64,000 nt of DNA from Erysipelatoclostridium sp. An173. GTDB taxonomy: Bacteria > Bacillota_I > Bacilli_A > Erysipelotrichales > Coprobacillaceae. The notes under the pieces were generated by a model. The model was not told the DNA's origin and did not search any database. It saw only the letters and a list, made by a program, of their open reading frames with translations. Below are positions 1 to 8,363 of this stretch, piece after piece. Location of the stretch: NCBI RefSeq assembly GCF_002160495.1, contig NZ_NFKR01000006.1, positions 43,876 through 107,875 on the forward strand. The letters are read 5' to 3'. Position 1 is the first letter of the stretch, and every line of letters starts with the position of its first letter. The position numbers and the translations under genes are program-made.

Positions 1-539
1 TTTAGCGATGCAATAGGACTATCTTTTCTCATTAATACGCCCCATTTATCTTTTACAGGTATTTTAATAAAATCATATTTAGAAATATCAGCTGGTTCAA
101 TTAATACCCCAAAATCAATTAAACCATTTTCAATTTTTTCAACTACATCTTGAGAATTACCACTGTACAAGTGAAATTTTATTTTAGGATATTCTTTGTG
201 GCAAGTATCGATTACTTTTGCTAGAATCCGCATTCCTTCTGTTTCACCACTGCCAATATAAATATCACCACTTATTGTTGTATCGCTATGCATGATTTCT
301 GATTCAGTTTTTTCAACTAAACTAATTATTTCTTCAGCTCGTTGTCTAAGTAAGATACCTTCTTCAGTTAAATTTATTTTTCGATTTCCACGAATAAATA
401 ATTGTTTACCTAATTGTTCTTCCAATTCTTTCATTTGTCTTGAAAGGGGAGGCTGGGTTATATGTAGACTTTCAGCTGCTTTTGAAATTGTTTCTTCTCT
501 AGCGATAGCTAAAAAATACTGTAAGACTCTAAATTCCAT
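1..539 (-). CDS. LysR-family transcriptional regulator (C-terminus cut by window start)
   Basis: Reading the minus strand from an ATG at 539 gives an open frame of 179 codons that runs off the window. The first ~60 residues form the LysR winged helix-turn-helix (start MEFRVLQYFLAIA, then TISKAAESLHITQPPLSRQ and a GKQLFIR segment). The start of the substrate-binding domain follows (GDIYIGSGETEG near residue 95). LysR proteins are usually ~300 aa, so about 40% is missing. Its effector cannot be told from this part. The nearest upstream item is the remnant of a transporter-like gene on the same strand, whose terminator lies only ~50 bp before this start. Confidence 0.9.
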   Translation of the reverse strand, partial: MEFRVLQYFLAIAREETISKAAESLHITQPPLSRQMKELEEQLGKQLFIRGNRKINLTEEGILLRQRAEEIISLVEKTESEIMHSDTTISGDIYIGSGETEGMRILAKVIDTCHKEYPKIKFHLYSGNSQDVVEKIENGLIDFGVLIEPADISKYDFIKIPVKDKWGVLMRKDSPIASL

Positions 540-591
540 CAATATCACATCATGTTACAATTATAATATATAAACTGACTTGTAATAAAAT

Positions 592-616
592 AAAAAAGCC
601 ATATAAAATGGCTTTT
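592..616 (-). terminator. Intrinsic terminator (reads on the minus strand)
   Basis: Arms AAAAGCCAT (594-602) and ATGGCTTTT (608-616) enclose a 5-nt loop and are followed on the minus strand by a run of Ts. It overlaps the stop codon of the transporter-like remnant at 615-740, so it most likely terminated that former gene. It would also work weakly on the plus strand. Confidence 0.7.
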
Positions 617-740
617 AAGATGGATTACCTGCAACGATAATCGCTAATAATATTCCATTAGATGGAATAGCTAGAAAAGTGATTATAATTAAGATTAAAT
701 GCCAATACTTTTAAAGGGTAGTTGCTAAGCCTTCAATAAA
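615..740 (-). pseudogene. Decayed C-terminus of a membrane transporter-like gene
   Basis: The minus strand carries about 40 codons ending in TAA at 615-617, directly against a terminator. The encoded tail is strongly hydrophobic: WHLILIITFLAIPSNG, then ILLAIIVAGNPS. It is interrupted by an in-frame TAA at 711-713, with FIEGLATTL just upstream of it, and by another stop at 741-743. A membrane-protein tail that keeps its terminator but has no upstream frame looks like the end of a deleted transporter gene. I cannot name the family. A chance hydrophobic frame in AT-rich DNA is the alternative. Confidence 0.4.
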
Positions 741-810
741 TTATGACATTTAAAAAGAATTCTCAGATAGCTAAGTATCAGTTAGGTTAGAGAATTGCAG
801 TCATTTATAG

Positions 811-838
811 CTTCGTGTAAATAAATCATTTTTCTAAC
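811..838 (+). repeat. eno-leader element, copy A
   Basis: The segment starts CTTCGTGTAAATAAAT and ends TTTCTAAC. It matches copy B (1161-1189) at nearly every position outside a short CA/GG and T/C stretch. With an upstream GTTAGAGAA (~786-794) it can fold into a 9-bp stem closed by the final CTAAC, with an inner ATTTAT/ATAAAT helix presenting the CTTCGTG loop. It may be an RNA motif or a protein site. Function unknown. Confidence 0.5.
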
Positions 839-1145
839 ATTTTTTAAATAGTAGTCAGCTATTTAAGGTGAATAATAAACCACCTGAATAAAGTATAAAA
901 TAAAGACGGTTTAAAGTCAATGAAACATATATGATAATCTTTTAAAAATTTTCAATTTAATTAATATTTATTAAGGATGATTAGCTGGCAATGAAAAGCT
1001 TTATCGATATGTTGAGATTTGGCTAAAGACTTAGAAAAATCTAACTTTTTTTACTATAAATGAACTGTTATTTTTTTGAAAAAAATTTTGATTTTTATCA
1101 TCTTTTAGATTGCATAATATAAGGCTTTGTGGTATCCTATTAATG

Positions 1146-1160
1146 GTTAGGTAAAACTAA

Positions 1161-1161
<1 letters not shown>
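1146..1161. promoter_or_regulatory. GTTAG-N6-CTAAC palindrome upstream of eno (possible DtxR-type operator)
   Basis: GTTAG (1146-1150) and CTAAC (1157-1161) are separated by six bases, the same core as the two sites before nrdI and the site at 23145. The outer bases match less well here (ATG versus TTC). The same bases are also part of the eno leader RNA element, so this could be RNA structure rather than an operator. Confidence 0.35.
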
Positions 1162-2526
<1,365 letters not shown>

Positions 2527-2558
2527 TTAAAAAAATTATTAAAGTAGTTGCTTTCTTG

Positions 2559-2574
2559 GTTAGTCTGTGCTAAC
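2559..2574. promoter_or_regulatory. DtxR-type operator 1 upstream of nrdI
   Basis: The palindrome is GTTAG-TCTGTG-CTAAC. It lies between a plausible -35 (TTGCTT, 2549-2554) and the -10 region (TAACAT, 2571-2576), so a bound repressor would block the promoter. It shares its core with the site at 2581-2602, 25 bp downstream. Confidence 0.55.
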
Positions 2575-2580
2575 ATATAG

Positions 2581-2602
2581 ATAGTTAGTTAAAGCTAACT
2601 AA
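2581..2602. promoter_or_regulatory. DtxR-type operator 2 upstream of nrdI
   Basis: This is a 22-bp imperfect palindrome, ATAGTTAG-TTAAAG-CTAACTAA, with 8-bp arms and a 6-bp spacer. It ends a few bases before the AAAGGAGG of nrdI and nearly matches the perfect 8-6-8 palindrome at 23145-23166. The same arm/spacer layout is known for ScaR/SloR-type members of the DtxR family. The regulator gene at 3478 is the obvious candidate. Confidence 0.6.
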
Positions 2603-2621
2603 GAAAAGGAGGCATAGTTAT

Positions 2622-2975
2622 ATGAAGATAGTATATGCATCAAGAACCGGTAATGTTCAAAGTATTATTGATCGTTTAAATGTTGATGCTTTAGAAATCA
2701 GCTCTGGAGCAGAAATGATTAGTGAAGATTATCTTTTGATAACTTATACTGATGGCTATGGTGATGTCCCTAGCGAGGTTGAAGAATTTCTAAATGGTAA
2801 TAATAGCCATTTAAAGGGTGTCATTGTTAGTGGTGATCAAGGATACGGTGAAGCTTATTGCAAGGCTGGAGATGTTATTGCTAAGCAATATAACGTACCA
2901 TGTCTTTATAAAGTTGAGAATGATGGAACTGAAGAAGATATTGATGAAATTAGAAAAATAATTGAAAATCAATAA
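2622..2975 (+). CDS. nrdI: NrdI-like flavodoxin (class Ib ribonucleotide reductase activator)
   Basis: NrdI is a small FMN flavodoxin that supplies the oxidant used to assemble the Mn(III)2-tyrosyl radical of NrdF. At 117 aa the length fits. Family features seen are YASRTGNVQ at the phosphate loop (residues ~5-13), YTDGYGDVPSEVEEFL in the middle, and VIAKQYNVPCLYKVE with NDGTEEDIDEI at the C-terminus. The usual GNRNWG/GNxNFG flavin loop is replaced by GDQGYG, which is uncommon. No nrdE, nrdF or nrdH is nearby. Two DtxR-type palindromes cover its promoter, consistent with iron- or manganese-dependent repression. Confidence 0.82.
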   Translation: MKIVYASRTGNVQSIIDRLNVDALEISSGAEMISEDYLLITYTDGYGDVPSEVEEFLNGNNSHLKGVIVSGDQGYGEAYCKAGDVIAKQYNVPCLYKVENDGTEEDIDEIRKIIENQ

Positions 2976-3398
2976 TAAGTTTTATACTTATAATCTTATC
3001 TAATATACCTACAACGATTAAAATTTCCTAATAATTTAGAAATAGTAATTATAAGTATAACATTTAGTGAGAGTATCCGTATTATGCTATTCACCTTTTT
3101 CTCGAAGATATTAAATACGGTACTCTTACTAATTTTATCCCGTCGAATAATAAATAATATTAACTTGAATAGCCAAATTCCTTAAATATAATGATTTCTT
3201 TAATATTTGATTTCATTCTCAAGTAATATTTTGATTTTTCAAAATATTTTAGAAAGTTTTTTGAAAATGCGATAAAGTTATCCTTCAAGTCATAAGTATG
3301 CATTTTCAATAATCGAGCTATAAAAATCCACATCCTAATTAAGTGATAAATAATTTAGCCATTATAATTATCATTCTAAAATAGTTCGTTTTACTTTC
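2976..3398. other. Non-coding gap after nrdI with two inverted repeats
   Basis: No supportable gene is seen on either strand. The gap holds a long imperfect hairpin (3066-3130) and a perfect 10-bp inverted repeat (AATATTTTGA / TCAAAATATT, 3225-3248), and it ends at a strong terminator. An uncharacterised small RNA ending at 3430 is possible, since the terminator has no assigned gene close upstream. Confidence 0.4.
3066..3130. repeat. Long imperfect hairpin
   Basis: The arm AGTGAGAGTATCCGTATT (3066-3083) pairs with AATACGGTACTCTTACT (3114-3130) over about 17 bp with one bulged base and one G-U pair, around a ~30-nt loop. No T-tract follows directly. It could be the core of a small RNA or the tail structure of the nrdI mRNA. 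Confidence 0.5.
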
Positions 3399-3430
3399 AA
3401 AACCGGAATTATCCTTCCGGTTTTCTTTTT
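3399..3430 (+). terminator. Strong intrinsic terminator
   Basis: AAAACCGGAA and TTCCGGTTTT form a 10-bp stem with a 6-nt loop, followed by CTTTTT. It sits 423 bp after nrdI and just before the promoter of the DtxR-type gene. Confidence 0.85.
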
Positions 3431-3477
3431 ATGTTATTGTTGGTATACTTATAATGTATTAATTGGAGGTGTATAAT

Positions 3478-3849
3478 ATGCATGAATCTGGTGAAATGTA
3501 TTTAGAGACAATCTTATTATTGAAAAAACGTAATAATAGTGTTCGCTCGATTGATGTGGCTAAAGAATTAGGTTTTAGTAAACCTAGTGTTAGTAGAGGA
3601 GTGGGCATTTTGAAAAATGATGGCTATATTACAATTGATAGTAAAGGTTTTATTGAATTGACAGAATTAGGGCTAAATAAAGCTAATTCAGTGTATGAAA
3701 AACACCTTTATTTAACAGATTTTTTAATGGCTACTGCTAATGTAAGTAAGGAAGTAGCTGAAGAAGATGCCTGTAGAATTGAGCATATTATTAGTGATGA
3801 AGTGTTTGCAGGTATAAAACAATATGTTGAAGAAAATAAAAAAAATTAA
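3478..3849 (+). CDS. DtxR/IdeR-type metal-dependent repressor, short form
   Basis: The family represses iron or manganese genes when metal is bound. The 123-aa product has an N-terminal winged helix (SIDVAKELGFSKPSVSRGV near 24-42) and a dimerisation/metal domain, but lacks the C-terminal SH3-like domain. Metal ligands resemble iron-type DtxR: Met7 in EMYLETI (manganese-type MntR has Asp here), His76, and Cys99/Glu102/His103 in DACRIEHIISDEV. The ATG at 3478 is chosen because GGAGG lies 8 bases before it; an upstream TTG at 3463 would overlap that site. It is monocistronic. Likely targets are the GTTAG-N6-CTAAC sites listed here; that link is inference. Confidence 0.9.
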   Translation: MHESGEMYLETILLLKKRNNSVRSIDVAKELGFSKPSVSRGVGILKNDGYITIDSKGFIELTELGLNKANSVYEKHLYLTDFLMATANVSKEVAEEDACRIEHIISDEVFAGIKQYVEENKKN

Positions 3850-3874
3850 GTTCTGATAAAGGACTTAATTTTTT
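3841..3874 (+). terminator. Terminator of the DtxR-type gene
   Basis: AAATTAAGT (3843-3851) and ACTTAATTT (3863-3871) are followed by a T-run. The stem overlaps the stop codon and ends just before the convergent GNAT gene. Confidence 0.8.
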
Positions 3875-3876
3875 GT

Positions 3877-4326
3877 TTAATTAAAACTATTTTGACATTT
3901 TTTAAAATACAATAAATCTGTAGCTTGCATATCGTTTTCGATTATTTCTTTAGGATAATAATCAATGAAGAAATTTTCAATCCGATGTGAGTAACGATAT
4001 CCTAGCCGAGTATAGAAAGTGATGTTTTCTAAACTAGAGTTAGCAGTTCCAATTAAAATACAAGGATAAGAACTGTATTTTTCTTCAACATATTTAATTA
4101 ATGCTTTGGCATAACCATGATTACGATGTTCAAGTAACGTTAAAATATTTTTTATTTCAACATTACCATCGATGATCTCTACAGCTAAAAAACTAACAGG
4201 TTCATTGTTAACAAAGTAGCCATATAAAGTACCGTGTTTTAAATAATCACGAACAAGATTTATGTTAGGATCACTTTCAGTAAGTAGTTGATCATAATCC
4301 ATTTTGTTATCTATTTCTTTTATCAT
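3877..4326 (-). CDS. GNAT-family N-acetyltransferase
   Basis: This is a 149-aa single-domain acetyltransferase. The acetyl-CoA motif region reads LEHRNHGYAKALIKYVEEKY (about residues 65-84), preceded by the strand VEIKNILTLL, and the C-terminal part has NITFYTRLGYRYSHR, both typical of GNAT folds. The substrate is unknown. The start at 4326 is supported by GGAGG nine bases upstream. It is transcribed alone and convergently with the DtxR-type gene, sharing the terminator region at 3841-3876. Confidence 0.85.
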   Translation of the reverse strand: MIKEIDNKMDYDQLLTESDPNINLVRDYLKHGTLYGYFVNNEPVSFLAVEIIDGNVEIKNILTLLEHRNHGYAKALIKYVEEKYSSYPCILIGTANSSLENITFYTRLGYRYSHRIENFFIDYYPKEIIENDMQATDLLYFKKCQNSFN

Positions 4327-4507
4327 ACTAGCCTCCTAGAAAGAATTATATCAAAGCTGTTAAATAATTAAAAGATTGTTTTTTTCAATAAATTTTTTTA
4401 ATAAAAATTTATTGAGAGAGATTAATGGATTTTATTGTAATAGTTAGCGGAAATATTTTTTTTTATAGCAAAGAATGTTATACTAATAAAAGAAATGAGG
4501 TAAGGAA

Positions 4508-5557
4508 ATGAAAAAGATATTGTTATGTTTGATAATGGTGTTGATGGTAGTTGGCTGCTCTTCATCAGGAGATGGCAACACTACAGAAAAAAAAGAAAGT
4601 AAAAAGAAAGATGAAACATCAACTGTCGAAAAAGAGCCGGTAAATGTTAGTGTAAAGATGAGTTTTGCTGGTGACTGTACTTTAGGAAATTATGCCGGCC
4701 AATCATATTCAGGATCCTTTAATCAAGAATACGCTAATCAGGGAAATGATACTACATATTTTTTAAGAAATGTAAAAAGTGTATTTGAACAAGATGATTT
4801 AACGATCGTTAATTTAGAAGGTCCGTTAACAACGGCAACTTCTCATGCTGAAAAACAATTTGCTTTTAGTGGTCCATATGAATATGCTAATATCTTAACT
4901 AGTGGTAGTGTTGAGATGGTTTCTTTAGCTAATAACCATTCTGAAGACTATTTTGCTCAAGGAATGAGCGATACCAAAAATATATTAGATGAAAAGGGTA
5001 TTGGTTATTTTGGATATGAAACTTCATGTGTTAAAGAAGTTAATGGTATCAAAATTGGTTTTCTAGGTTATCGTTCGATGTCTGTTTCAATGAATAATGA
5101 ACAAGGGCGTGCTACAATTAAAGCGGCTATTGAAGATTTAAAAAATAATCAAGGTGCTAATGCTGTTGTAGTATTTTATCACTGGGGAATTGAACGTGAT
5201 TATTCAGCTAATGATGATCAACGTGAATTAGCTAAATTTTCAATTGATAGCGGAGCTGATTTAGTCGTTGGTTCTCATCCTCATGTTATTCAAGGGGTTG
5301 AGGAATATAATGGTAAACAAATTGTTTATTCATTAGGAAATTTCTGCTTTGGTGGCAATAAAAATCCAAGTGATACTGATTCAATGATTTATTCAATTAC
5401 AATGAATTTTACGGATGGTAAATTTACTAGCGAAACTCATGAAATTATTCCTTGTTCAATTACAACAAGTTCTAGCCGTAATAACTACCAGCCAACTATA
5501 TTAGAAGGCGATGAAAAACAAAGAGTACTTGATAAAATTCAACAATATAGTTATTAA
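4508..5557 (+). CDS. CapA-family lipoprotein (metallophosphatase fold)
   Basis: The 349-aa protein has a type II signal peptide (MKKILLCLIMVLMVVGC, lipobox VVGC with Cys17) and a Ser/Lys/Glu-rich linker to ~50, so it is predicted to be anchored on the outer membrane face. The CapA/PgsA domain follows: SFAGDCTLG, VNLEGPLT, SLANNHSEDYF, VVFYHWGIE, and GSHPHVIQG with SLGNFCFGG. The family includes PgsA/CapA of poly-gamma-glutamate capsule synthesis, but no pgsB/C genes are adjacent, so the substrate is open. It is monocistronic with its own terminator. Confidence 0.9.
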   Translation: MKKILLCLIMVLMVVGCSSSGDGNTTEKKESKKKDETSTVEKEPVNVSVKMSFAGDCTLGNYAGQSYSGSFNQEYANQGNDTTYFLRNVKSVFEQDDLTIVNLEGPLTTATSHAEKQFAFSGPYEYANILTSGSVEMVSLANNHSEDYFAQGMSDTKNILDEKGIGYFGYETSCVKEVNGIKIGFLGYRSMSVSMNNEQGRATIKAAIEDLKNNQGANAVVVFYHWGIERDYSANDDQRELAKFSIDSGADLVVGSHPHVIQGVEEYNGKQIVYSLGNFCFGGNKNPSDTDSMIYSITMNFTDGKFTSETHEIIPCSITTSSSRNNYQPTILEGDEKQRVLDKIQQYSY

Positions 5558-5592
5558 AATAAATAGAAGCTTTTGGCTTCTATTTATTTAAA
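5558..5592 (+). terminator. Terminator of the CapA-family gene
   Basis: AATAAATAGAAGC (5558-5570) and GCTTCTATTTATT (5576-5588) form a 13-bp stem with a 5-nt loop. Confidence 0.8.
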
Positions 5593-5610
5593 AGATAAGA
5601 GGTGTTTTAA

Positions 5611-5877
5611 TTGAAAGAAAAATTATTAAAATTTTTTTATAGTGGTTTTATCGTATTGTTGATTGGTTTATTAGGTGGACGTATTTCTGGCAACTATTCA
5701 ACAAGTGTTTTGAATATTATTTATTTAGTAATTATTATTTTAGCGATAATTGGTTATTTTGGATATCTTAAATTACAAGAGATTAAAGTTGATGATAGAA
5801 CTGCGATAAATAAAACAATATTACAAATTATTATTCCAATTGTAGTTTTGTTATTATTCAACAATTTTTATCATTAA
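5611..5877 (+). CDS. Small membrane protein of unknown function
   Basis: This is an 88-aa product with a TTG start preceded by AAGAGGTG. Three hydrophobic segments are visible: around residues 9-22 (SGFIVLLIGLLGG), 30-50 (SVLNIIYLVIIILAIIGYFGY) and 68-85 (ILQIIIPIVVLLLF), separated by short charged loops. No catalytic motif is seen. It lies between the CapA terminator and the ZTP riboswitch promoter and may be part of a leaky CapA transcript. Family not recognised. Confidence 0.65.
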   Translation: MKEKLLKFFYSGFIVLLIGLLGGRISGNYSTSVLNIIYLVIIILAIIGYFGYLKLQEIKVDDRTAINKTILQIIIPIVVLLLFNNFYH

Positions 5878-5882
5878 TTTAC

Positions 5883-5911
5883 TTGAAACTTATTTTAATA
5901 AATGATATCAT
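5883..5911 (+). promoter_or_regulatory. Promoter of the ZTP-riboswitch/fhs-pur operon
   Basis: TTGAAA (5883-5888), a 17-bp spacer and TATCAT (5906-5911) lie directly before the riboswitch. Confidence 0.65.
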
Positions 5912-5917
5912 GCAAAT

Positions 5918-6019
5918 AGTTATACGACTGACGGAAGTGGAATTAACCACAGGGAGTATAATCGTGTAAGAGCCGACCGTCTGGGCCAAAGTAGTCTAGA
6001 TGGTGCACGGCTCTTTTTT
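5918..6019 (+). ncRNA. ZTP/ZMP riboswitch (pfl motif)
   Basis: The aptamer shows the conserved pfl-motif blocks: CGACTGACGGAAGTGG, ACCACAGGGAGT, and the terminal GCCGACCGTCTGGGC. The downstream gene fhs makes 10-formyl-tetrahydrofolate, the classic target class: ZTP/ZMP builds up when 10-formyl-THF runs short. The expression platform is a terminator whose 5' arm (AAGAGCCG, 5968-5975) overlaps the aptamer's 3' half. Ligand binding should therefore prevent termination and switch the operon on. Confidence 0.92.
5968..6019 (+). terminator. Riboswitch-controlled terminator before fhs
   Basis: AAGAGCCG (5968-5975) pairs with CGGCTCTT (6008-6015), followed by a T-tract. The 5' arm is shared with the ZTP aptamer region. 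Confidence 0.8.
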
Positions 6020-6143
6020 CATTGTTAGGAAGTATGTCTTTAAAATACTAAGCTTACATTGCTATCGGTTGAGAAAAAAGCCAAAATATGGTATAAAGAA
6101 GATGTGAAATTCCTCTAAAAATTTAACTGGAAAGGGTGGCGTT

Positions 6144-7814
6144 ATGTTAACTGATGTTGAAATTGCACAAAGTGCAAAAATGGAACCAATTAAAGAAATT
6201 GCAAGCAAAATTGGATTAGTCGAAGATGATTTAGAATTGTATGGAAAATACAAAGCTAAAATATCTTTAGAAACTATTAATCGAGTAGAAAACAATCCTG
6301 ATGGAAAATTAGTATTAGTTACTGCAATTAATCCAACTCCTGCAGGAGAAGGGAAAACAACTACAATGATTGGTCTTTCTCAGGCTTTAAATAAAATGGG
6401 AAAAAAATCAATTGTAGCAATGCGTGAACCATCATTAGGTCCTTGTTTTGGAATCAAAGGTGGAGCTGCTGGTGGCGGGTATGCTCAAGTAGTACCAATG
6501 GAAGATATTAATCTTCATTTTACAGGTGATATTCATGCAATTACTGCTGCTAATAACTTAATTGCAGCAATGCTTGATAATTCAATTCATCATGGTAATC
6601 CACTAAATATTGATGTTCGTAATATTGTATGGAAACGTGTTGTTGATTTAAATGATCGAGCATTAAGACATACAATTTGTGGATTAGGTGGAAAAGTTAA
6701 TGGAGTGCCTCGTGAAGATGGATTCGATATTTCTGTTGCTAGTGAAGTTATGGCTATCTTATGTTTAGCAACAAGTCTTGATGATTTAAAACAAAGAGCA
6801 GGAAAAATGATAGTTGCTTATAATTATGATGGTGAACCTGTGACTGTTGATGATATTGAAGCAACAGGTGCGGTTACATTATTATTAAAAGATGCTATTA
6901 AACCAAATTTAGTGCAAACATTAGATCATACGCCAGTTTTTGTTCATGGTGGGCCATTTGCTAATATTGCTCATGGCTGCAATTCAGTTATGGCAACTAA
7001 ATTAGCAATGAAATTAGGTGATTATGCAATAACTGAAGCTGGATTCGGAGCTGATTTAGGGGCTGAAAAATTCTTAGATATTAAATGTCGTCAAGCTAAT
7101 TTAAATCCTCAAGCAGTAGTAATTGTGGCTACTGTTAGAGCTTTAAAAATGCATGGTGGTATGGATAAAAAAGAATTAGCTAATGAAAATTTAGAAGCCT
7201 TAGCAGCTGGTATTAAAAACTTAGAAAAACATATTGAAAATATTGCTAAATATGATTTACCTTCAGTAGTTGCAATAAATGCATTCCCAACTGATAGTGA
7301 AGCTGAATTACAATTATTAAAAGATACATGCAATAAAATGGGTGTAGATGTAGCAATCTCTAAAGTATGGGAAAAAGGTGCTGATGGTGGTATTGAATTA
7401 GCAGAAAAATTATTAGAGATTTTAGAAACTAAAGAAGCAAATTATCATCCAATTTATGATTTAGACTTAACAATTAAAGAAAAAATTGAAACAATCGCCA
7501 AAGAAATCTATGGTGCCGATGGTGTGGCGTTCGATAAAAAAGTCATCACAAAGATGAAAAAATATGAAGCTCAAGGATTAGATAAATTACCTATTTGTGT
7601 TGCTAAAACACAATATTCTTTATCAGATCAGCCTAATTTATTAGGTCGCCCAAGTGGTTTTACAGTTAAGATAAATGATCTAATTCCAGCTGCTGGAGCC
7701 GGTTTTTTAATCGCTATTTCTGGAAGCATTATGAGAATGCCAGGACTACCAAAACGCCCAGCTGCAGTTAATATGGATATTGATAAAGATGGTAAGATTG
7801 TGGGACTATTCTAA
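6144..7814 (+). CDS. fhs: Formate--tetrahydrofolate ligase
   Basis: The enzyme uses ATP, formate and THF to make 10-formyl-THF, the one-carbon donor for PurN and PurH encoded downstream. The length of 556 aa is normal. The P-loop [14 protein letters not shown] is near residue 65. Other family blocks are [55 protein letters not shown], and the C-terminal [22 protein letters not shown]. The ATG follows AAAGGGTGG. It is the first gene of the nine-gene operon under the ZTP riboswitch. Confidence 0.98.
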   Translation: MLTDVEIAQSAKMEPIKEIASKIGLVEDDLELYGKYKAKISLETINRVENNPDGKLVLVTAINPTPAGEGKTTTMIGLSQALNKMGKKSIVAMREPSLGPCFGIKGGAAGGGYAQVVPMEDINLHFTGDIHAITAANNLIAAMLDNSIHHGNPLNIDVRNIVWKRVVDLNDRALRHTICGLGGKVNGVPREDGFDISVASEVMAILCLATSLDDLKQRAGKMIVAYNYDGEPVTVDDIEATGAVTLLLKDAIKPNLVQTLDHTPVFVHGGPFANIAHGCNSVMATKLAMKLGDYAITEAGFGADLGAEKFLDIKCRQANLNPQAVVIVATVRALKMHGGMDKKELANENLEALAAGIKNLEKHIENIAKYDLPSVVAINAFPTDSEAELQLLKDTCNKMGVDVAISKVWEKGADGGIELAEKLLEILETKEANYHPIYDLDLTIKEKIETIAKEIYGADGVAFDKKVITKMKKYEAQGLDKLPICVAKTQYSLSDQPNLLGRPSGFTVKINDLIPAAGAGFLIAISGSIMRMPGLPKRPAAVNMDIDKDGKIVGLF

Positions 7815-7836
7815 AAGTGACGCAGGTCACTTTTAG
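7811..7836 (+). repeat. Perfect inverted repeat between fhs and purE
   Basis: CTAAAAGTGAC (7811-7821) and GTCACTTTTAG (7826-7836) flank a GCAG loop. The left arm contains the TAA stop of fhs. No T-tract follows, so it is more likely an mRNA-stabilising or processing hairpin, or a partial attenuator that lowers pur expression relative to fhs, than a full terminator. Confidence 0.65.
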
Positions 7837-7861
7837 TGGTTTAAATAGAAAGGAAGGAATT

Positions 7862-8350
7862 ATGAAAGTCGCAATTATTATGGGGTCAACTAGTGATTTA
7901 AGTAAAGTTGAACCAGCAATAACAATTTTGAAAGATTATGGTGTTGAAGTAAACGTTCGTTGTTTATCAGCACATCGAGCTCATTTAGGGCTTAGTTCAT
8001 TTATTAAAGAAACTGAAACTGATGGTACTGAAGTTATCATTACTGCTGCTGGAATGGCTGCTGCTTTACCAGGAGTTGTTGCTTCACAAACAGTATTACC
8101 AGTAATTGGTGTACCAATTAGCGGAGCTACTTTAGATGGTATGGATGCATTATTATCAATTGTCCAAATGCCTTCAGGAATTCCAGTAGCAACAGTTGCT
8201 ATTAATGGAAGTAAAAATGCAGCTTATCTAGCATTACAAATCATGGCAATTAAACATGATGAAATTAAAGAAAAATTAATTGCTTATCGTAAAGATATGG
8301 AAAATCAAGCAATGAAAGCAAACGAAGAAGTTATTGAAAAGTACAAATAA
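7862..8350 (+). CDS. purE: N5-carboxyaminoimidazole ribonucleotide mutase, PurE
   Basis: PurE catalyses the carboxylation step that yields CAIR. The 162-aa product begins MKVAIIMGSTSDLS, with the GSTSD motif of class I PurE, and continues with SAHRAHL, AAGMAAALPGV and IGVPISGATLDGMDALLSIVQMPSG. The start at 7862 is preceded by AAGGAAGG; an upstream GTG at 7817 lies inside the fhs-purE hairpin and is rejected. No purK is in this window. Class I PurE needs PurK at low bicarbonate but can work without it at high CO2. Confidence 0.97.
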   Translation: MKVAIIMGSTSDLSKVEPAITILKDYGVEVNVRCLSAHRAHLGLSSFIKETETDGTEVIITAAGMAAALPGVVASQTVLPVIGVPISGATLDGMDALLSIVQMPSGIPVATVAINGSKNAAYLALQIMAIKHDEIKEKLIAYRKDMENQAMKANEEVIEKYK

Positions 8351-8363
8351 GGAGATATTACAA

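Noticed and set aside
292..573. A 93-codon plus-strand ORF at the window start
   Set aside because: It is antisense to the LysR gene and has low-complexity composition with no RBS.
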